Shown piece by piece: positions 59,019-64,000 of a DNA stretch of 64,000 nucleotides (its first letter is position 1; every line of letters begins with the position of its first letter). The notes beneath the pieces were generated by a model. It was not told the origin of the DNA. It worked only from the letters and a program-made list of their open reading frames with translations, and did not search any database. Source of the stretch: Zanthoxylum bungeanum (Eukaryota; Streptophyta; Magnoliopsida; Sapindales; Rutaceae); assembly GCA_019454045.1 (NCBI GenBank), contig SKCR01001865.1, positions 60,121-124,120 on the forward strand, in the 5' to 3' direction. Made by a program: the position numbers and the translations under genes.

Positions 59019-59733
59019 GGAAAAAATATAAAAGGAGCACTTAAAGCAAAGGAAACCAATGAAAACGAGGTTATCACGGAATAAAGTTTGACAAAATCGC
59101 GAAGTTAAGAAGTCAATTCAGTAGAGACGGCGGGAGTAAGGAGTCAACTCTTGATACAACGTCCTAGTGGATATATTCGTCACATGACTCGATTTTGCCA
59201 CAAAAAAGTTTAAATGGCCTCTAAGAGGAAATCACGGTAACATTGTTCCTTTATCATTCTTTTGTTTTGTAATGCATTGGCGAAAATGCTAGGTTTAGGT
59301 TTGGGGGGTGAGGTTGTTTATGTTTATTTATTTTCTCCGTCAAATTTTTTATTTCCTGCATGTTTTTATTCTCTGCATGTCGTGTTTTTTCATGTTATGT
59401 GTTGTTTTAATTTCTGCATGCTTTATTTAAAAAAAATAAAAAAAATATAGCCTTTTTGATGTGAGATTGTTTTGTCTTAGTAAAAAAGTTCTAGGAAAAG
59501 ATAAATGCTTATTTCACTTTTATCCTATACTTTGAACCTAATATCTAGGTCAGACTCATATGCACTTAAAAAATAGTTTTGTAGCAGTTAGATAATAAGG
59601 AATTGACAAAGTGACTAGTTGAAATAATCGGTGGTTGATGAATGACCGTTTGCCTGAATATCTGTTTCTGTCTGCAGCTATTTTTGATGTGAGGAATGAT
59701 GATAAAAAACTATGTATATTAATAAAAAGAAAT

Positions 59734-59975
59734 ATGAGATACGAGTAATTAAGTCTGTAGGGGTGTCTTAACACCTAGTGCCCCAAAGCCAACTGGTTTG
59801 GGAGTCTCTGGCCTGAAGCTCGCTACATGGATTAAATATGTTATATATAAAAAAGAAAAAAAAAAAGACATCTGAGATCCGAGTAATTAAGTCCGTAGGG
59901 GTGTCTTAACACCCAGTGCCCTAAAGACAACTGGTTTGGGAGTCACTGGCCTAAAGCTCGCTACATGGATTAAAA
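59734..59975 (+). repeat. Two ~137-bp tandem repeats in D
   Basis: Units at about 59734 and 59872 carry GAGTAATTAAGTC, GGGGTGTCTTAACACC, CAACTGGTTTGGGAGTC and GCTCGCTACATGGATTAA. They match the four units in H at 41884-42386. Confidence 0.85.
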
Positions 59976-60376
59976 ATATACACAAAAAAATCACATACCT
60001 CATTTTGCGCAGATTGTAGTAGACAGAACAATTTTAGATAGTCAGGTTGGTTTGACCCATTAACTACTGAGAATTGAGACAAACTCACCTAGTTAATAAC
60101 TTTGAATCGAAACTGTTTGCAGGGCTATTCACCACACACACTCAGAGTCTGATTTTGATACTTTGTTCAAAGGAAAGATTTTAGTTGTAGTTTGCATTTT
60201 TGTTGCTAGACATTCTCTGAGGACATTGTATATATAGCTATTATTTTATTTTATTTATTTTTTCCTTTTGTCTTTTGTCTTTTGTGTGTATTTCATTGCG
60301 TTTGTGGGTATCGTCACTGTAAGTCTTCACGAGACTACAACTCGTCTACTAGGGATAGCTAGGGGTTTAAAGGCTT

Positions 60377-60397
60377 GTTGCATACACTAAATGCAAC
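60377..60397 (+). other. Conserved stem-loop near the D 3' LTR
   Basis: The stem is GTTGCAT/ATGCAAC with loop ACACTAA. Only one loop base differs from the version in H while flanking sequence varies more. Confidence 0.65.
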
Positions 60398-60505
60398 CGT
60401 GATCCATACGAAAGTGGTTTAGTTTAATTTTATTTTTAAAGTTGTTTATTTTATTTTATTTTATTGTTTTGCTTGAGGACTAGCAAAATGTTAGGTTTGG
60501 GGGTG

Positions 60506-62304
60506 TGGTGAGTGCAAAATATATCACTATTTACCGCCCTTTTGACCTAATATTTTGTATGGTTTCTCGGGTTTTATGAACGTTTTGATGTGTTGTTATT
60601 TATTTTACAGATAAAAAAAATTTGGACTCAATGAAATCATTCAGGACGAAATATGGAACAAATGAGGGTAAAAACTGGACTTGACTTATGGATTTTGGAG
60701 GTTGGAAACTTGGCGTTCTAACGAAGTACAATTTCAGAAATTTCAACTTTGCGCCATTTTCGTTATTTGGCCATAACGTTTTACCCCGATGTCGGATTGA
60801 GGTGATTTAAGTTCCAGATTAAATAAGACGTAAATATCTACAACTTTTACGTTCATAATAATTTCTAATTCTGAAGTTTTCATGACCGAAATTGATTGAT
60901 AAAATATCTGTAAGTGTGTTATTTGTAATTATTATAGTCTTTTTCAAAACCCAAAAAAAAAAAAAAAATGAAAATTGTCAAACTTCCACCAAACATGAGG
61001 ATTTGGTGCCATGTTTTGTTTCATGTTTGGTGCTATGTTTGGTGGAGAAATTGGTAGAGGCAAAATTTTACATATAAAATACCAAGTCATTTCATTTGTA
61101 AATTTCATAATTTCCTTCAGGTTTCTAATAAGGAACTTGAGGATTGTATTTTGTGTGTTTACTTTCGGTATTTTAATTATGTAATTTATTTTTAGAAATA
61201 ATAGTTTGTGTGTTTTTACTTTCTTTTATGTTTGGTAGTTAATTTTTGCTGGGGGAGGGGTGAAACCTTGAATATGATAAGGTAGATTAATCTTACTTAA
61301 TTTATAATATGGAAATTATAATTTAATAATATGGATTAAAGTTGATACCGTCTTAATGACTGGTTTTATTTATTTGACATAATGTGACACCGCCTATATG
61401 GTCGATCTTTAGGTGACAGATGATTACCGCCTATATGGCTGGTTTAAGGATAAATAATAACACTGCCTTATGGCTGGTTTGACTTAATTGGATAACACTG
61501 ATAATTTCTATATTATAATAAAGTGAGATTTATACATTTGAAACATTAAAGTAGGATCCCATAACCCCCAGTATTTTATTTTTATTCTAAGGAAGTGATG
61601 AACATAATATTCTTAAGCTTAATAATTAATTTAATTATATTATGTTTAATGCTTTGGTTTGTTTATTGAATCTTAAGCTTAATGCTTCTTGTTAACTAGC
61701 CCTAAATAAGATTGATGTGGTAAACTTAAAATGACTTGGAAGAGAGATTTTAGGTTTCAGCCTTAGATTCAATATCTCATGATCTCACCTTGGGGCATGG
61801 TGACCTTAGGTAGAGACATTCCAGGATAGACATATACTTGTCAGGGCGGGGGTAGCACACAATTGGAACTTGAACTTAATGAATTCAGATAACTTGGTTA
61901 ACATAGACATATGATTAATTGGGTTATTTTGGGTGTTTGTATCTGACCATCGGAAGAGGCTTTTGCATATCTTCGTGTTCCAGGTTAGCAAACTTATTTA
62001 TTACACATATATATGAGAATCAATTCATCATTAGAATAATATTGTGTGGAATCATAACCTTAAATGTTTGTGTCTTTTGTTTATTTTCCTTAGTATTTTC
62101 TTTTGTATTTTTATTTATTTAGCAAATTCACATTCATCCAACCAATCAAGCAGTCATTCTCTTCTCCCTTTAATTAGATACCTGTAAATAAATAGAATCA
62201 ATAATTAATAACAACAATATAAATTAAGTCATCGTGGGATCAATATTTTTATACTACTTGAGCGATACGTGCGCTTGCGTTACGTGTGTGTTTACCACCG
62301 ATCA
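60506..62304 (+). repeat. 3' LTR of D (1799 bp)
   Basis: It starts TGGTGAGTGCAAAATATATC and ends ACCACCGATCA. It is collinear with the 5' LTR, with scattered single-base differences and small deletions. It has a TATA-like TATAAAAT at 61073-61080. Confidence 0.92.
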
Positions 62305-62676
62305 CCAAGTAATGTAAACCTTGACCATGAACATTTAAAAAAATGATATTGTTATAATACAACTCAATGTCAGTTGTGACGCTTTTGCAACTGTATCATG
62401 ACTAATCATTTTAAGGTCAATTACGTCTTTACCATATATAAAGATATATTATATAATAGAAACTGTTTATTTTATTCATAATAAAATATTTACATAAGTA
62501 TTTACACGGAAATACATAAGAAAATTGGCGCTCTGAGCACCGACCCTAACACATGATTGCATAGTGATTGTGTTAAGTTAAATAATGTTGCATGAGTATC
62601 GAAATAAAAAATTGTAAAAGTTTACATGTATTTATATAGTGGCATTTCATGAATTGAGTGTAATGAGAAATTTACA

Positions 62677-62678
<2 letters not shown>

Positions 62679-62718
<40 letters not shown>
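62679..62718. repeat. (AT)20 microsatellite
   Basis: An uninterrupted run of AT dinucleotides lies in the right piece of the Del-type LTR. It is expected to be length-variable. Confidence 0.95.
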
Positions 62719-62721
<3 letters not shown>

Positions 62722-62840
62722 TGTGCAAATTTTTAAGTACAACATAGTTCATGTCAGCATTGTACGGTCAGATCAAAAGCTCAAGGAGATGGTTATGTCG
62801 TCTCCTGCCGGTCACTTTCCAGATATATTGGGATGTGACA

Positions 62841-63753
62841 ATATTACAGCTCAACTTCCCTACTTATGCGGTCATAGGTTCCGCTAAGTAGATTACACGC
62901 CGTCAGGTTATGGTACCGGTGATGTTTTTCATGGCTTTAACATATGCAAGCGTACGCAGGGGCGACGATCGAATCCCAATACGTATGGCGATAAGGAGGA
63001 GACGTCCCAATCCTAATCGTTGCATATGTAATCTTTCAAGTTTGATAGTTTTCATGTTTTATAATTTCAGTTCACGTTTACAGTTTTAATCATCGATTCA
63101 GTTTACAATAATGTTTATGGGTTTCAATACATGTTTCAGTTTACAGATCATGTTTACAGTTCACAGGCACGATACAATGTACAATTTTCAATTCATGTTT
63201 ACTGTTGTAGTCACGAACCTTCAGTCACTGTCACAACTTCCAGATTATAGTATATGATTTACAGTACATGTTACGAGATTTATGATTTACATTTCATAAG
63301 CTCAAGAGTCAGGTTTCAGGATTTATAAAGCAATTTCTTCTGTACAGGTTACATTAATTTATGCTTAAATTTTCAGTATTCACTCACTAAGTCGTTCATA
63401 TGACTTACTCTTCCACTTTCAGCTTTGTGTTGCACGACTACATGCATGTAGATGACAAGCTTTAAAGAAGATGGATACCAGCTGCAGTCATTAGGAACAA
63501 AGTTTCAGAGGTCCACATGATATATATTTATCGTGATAGACCATGAGGCCGAATGATGTGCACACATATAGATTACGTTGTATTAATCATGTTTCATGAA
63601 ATTTGTGTCTTTTATTTATCTGTCATGCATGTATTCAGAATCAAACCGTCTATTTATAGATCATGTCATATTATGCATGTTCATGTCAGATGTTTATGAA
63701 GATAGTATCACTGTCTCATGCCGGTCATGTCCTGGATAATCTGGGATGTGACA
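62841..63753 (+). repeat. Del-type LTR, 3' part of a second copy
   Basis: It ends TCTGGGATGTGACA, like the first copy at 62840, and is followed by a primer site. Its beginning is missing: the first Del element joins it at 62841, in the middle of the LTR. It contains the GTTCCGCTAAGTAGATTACA block found in such LTRs. Confidence 0.75.
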
Positions 63754-63911
63754 AAGTTGGTATTGGAGCAAAAATTTAGTGTTAATGACTGCAGTAAGTT
63801 TCATCGCTATAAGTAAGTTCTCTAACCCATGTAGATAAAACTCCTTGCATGTGATAAGTTGCATAACTCAGGTTATGATTCGGGGACGAATCCTATTTAA
63901 AGGGGGGAGAA
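63754..63911 (+). other. Very short internal region between Del-type LTRs
   Basis: After AAG comes TTGGTATTGGAGC (63757-63769), a variant initiator-Met primer site. About 110 bp without an ORF follow, then GATTCGGGGACGAATCC and AAAGGGGGGAGAA (polypurine tract). gag and pol are missing altogether. Confidence 0.7.
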
Positions 63912-64000
63912 TATAACACCCTGGTCATTTTAGCATGTCTATCATAGTCATACAGTTCATGCATGCGATGTTTTATGCACAAGTAGGGTATGTGTAACGA
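63912..64000 (+). repeat. Start of a Del-type 3' LTR, cut by the window edge
   Basis: TATAACACCCTGGTCATTTTAG follows the polypurine tract and parallels TGTAACACCCGATCATTTCAG at 19489; the second base has changed from G to A. Confidence 0.75.

Larger units (their letters stand above)
59019..60505 (+). other. Non-coding 3' region of D
   Basis: No ORF is supported here. It contains two 137-bp tandem units (59734-59975) related to those of H, the block with CACGAGACTACAACTCG, the conserved stem-loop and the polypurine-like GGTTTGGGGGTG next to the 3' LTR. Confidence 0.6.
55651..62304 (+). mobile_element. Non-autonomous Athila-like element D
   Basis: LTRs at 55651-57461 and 60506-62304 enclose only 3.0 kb. 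It has a tRNA-Asp primer site, one gag-like broken ORF, a possible intron, tandem repeats and a stem-loop shared with H, but no protease, RT or integrase. Flanks CCAAA (55646-55650) and CCAAG (62305-62309) form a 5-bp duplication with one change. It must rely on enzymes of an autonomous relative. It lies in the copia solo LTR. Confidence 0.9.
22025..62551 (-). mobile_element. Copia-type solo LTR (minus), itself carrying elements F and D
   Basis: Read minus, it starts TGTTAGGGTCGGTGCTCAGA (62551) and ends near CCCCTACA (22025). It matches the F LTRs throughout. It survives as three pieces: 22025-24142, 55570-55650 and 62310-62551, about 2.4 kb in total, the length of one LTR. The outer flanks are a perfect CATGA duplication (22020-22024, 62552-62556) with no primer site beside them, so it was a solo LTR. 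F split it at CATGG and D split it at CCAAR. Confidence 0.9.
19489..62840 (+). mobile_element. Del-type chromovirus 3' LTR, split by a 40-kb nest
   Basis: It begins TGTAACACCCGATCATTT after the polypurine tract and ends GGGATGTGACA at 62840. The LTR itself is 19489-22024 plus 62557-62840 (about 2.8 kb). Everything between is later insertion, proven by the duplicated CATGA at 22020-22024 and 62552-62556. Flanks GAGAA and ATATT do not match, so it is not a solo LTR; the left flank is internal sequence. No ORF is supported within it. Confidence 0.85.

Noticed and set aside
62639..62887. 82-codon ORF with an Ile-Tyr repeat
   Set aside because: It is produced by the (AT)20 microsatellite and is located in LTR sequence.

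Overview
This window is plant nuclear DNA, almost certainly from a flowering plant. It is AT-rich and built almost entirely of LTR retrotransposons whose primer-binding sites match plant tRNAs (Arg, Asp, initiator Met). It also holds degraded exons of a plant splicing-factor gene (PRP39-like) and a degraded copy of a plant cytokinin-activating enzyme gene (LOG-like). I see no intact chromosomal host gene, no rRNA or tRNA gene and no CRISPR array. Nearly every coding region is broken by stops or frameshifts.

Left part (1-15.9 kb). A minus-strand Tat-type Ty3/gypsy element enters from the left edge. It has a protease/G-patch region at the edge, then gag, a long leader, a tRNA-Arg primer site and a 3.4-kb 5' LTR ending at 10549. 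A 3.5-kb solo LTR of the same family (TSD ATGAG) sits 24 bp upstream of its gag start and carries a broken acidic reading frame. The Tat element lies in the reverse transcriptase gene of a plus-strand Ty1/copia element. That copia element in turn lies in a PRP39-like pseudogene (11673-12456). Then come a short copia-like LTR, a Tat pol fragment with a tandem duplication, and a truncated Athila-type LTR.

Middle and right part (15.9-64 kb). A minus-strand LTR plus leader (15860-19191) is followed by Del-type chromovirus LTR sequence beginning at 19489. That LTR is the outer shell of a nest with five levels. A minus-strand copia solo LTR (22025-62551, TSD CATGA) contains a minus-strand copia element F (24143-55564, TSD CATGG). 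F contains a plus-strand copia element G (26622-48509, TSD TCGAC). G contains a plus-strand Athila-type gypsy element H (about 32300-45046). A second, non-autonomous Athila-like element D (55651-62304) is inserted separately in the same solo LTR. The window ends in a Del-type LTR pair with only about 0.15 kb between the two LTRs.

The most unusual locus is the 3' accessory region of H. Between integrase and the 3' LTR it holds a possible intron, an uninterrupted 182-aa Cys-rich basic ORF, a 46-codon hydrophobic ORF, a 12-bp perfect hairpin and a nearly full-length intronless LOG-like sequence. H and D share the possible intron boundaries, a 3' tandem repeat family, a small stem-loop and a GGT/ACC-rich R-U5 array. 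The LTR promoter of the H family carries a dense ACGTG (G-box/ABRE-like) array bracketed by CpG-rich palindromes.

LTR boundaries, TSDs and primer sites were read directly from the sequence. Family names rest on protein motifs and primer sites. No identities or ages were computed.
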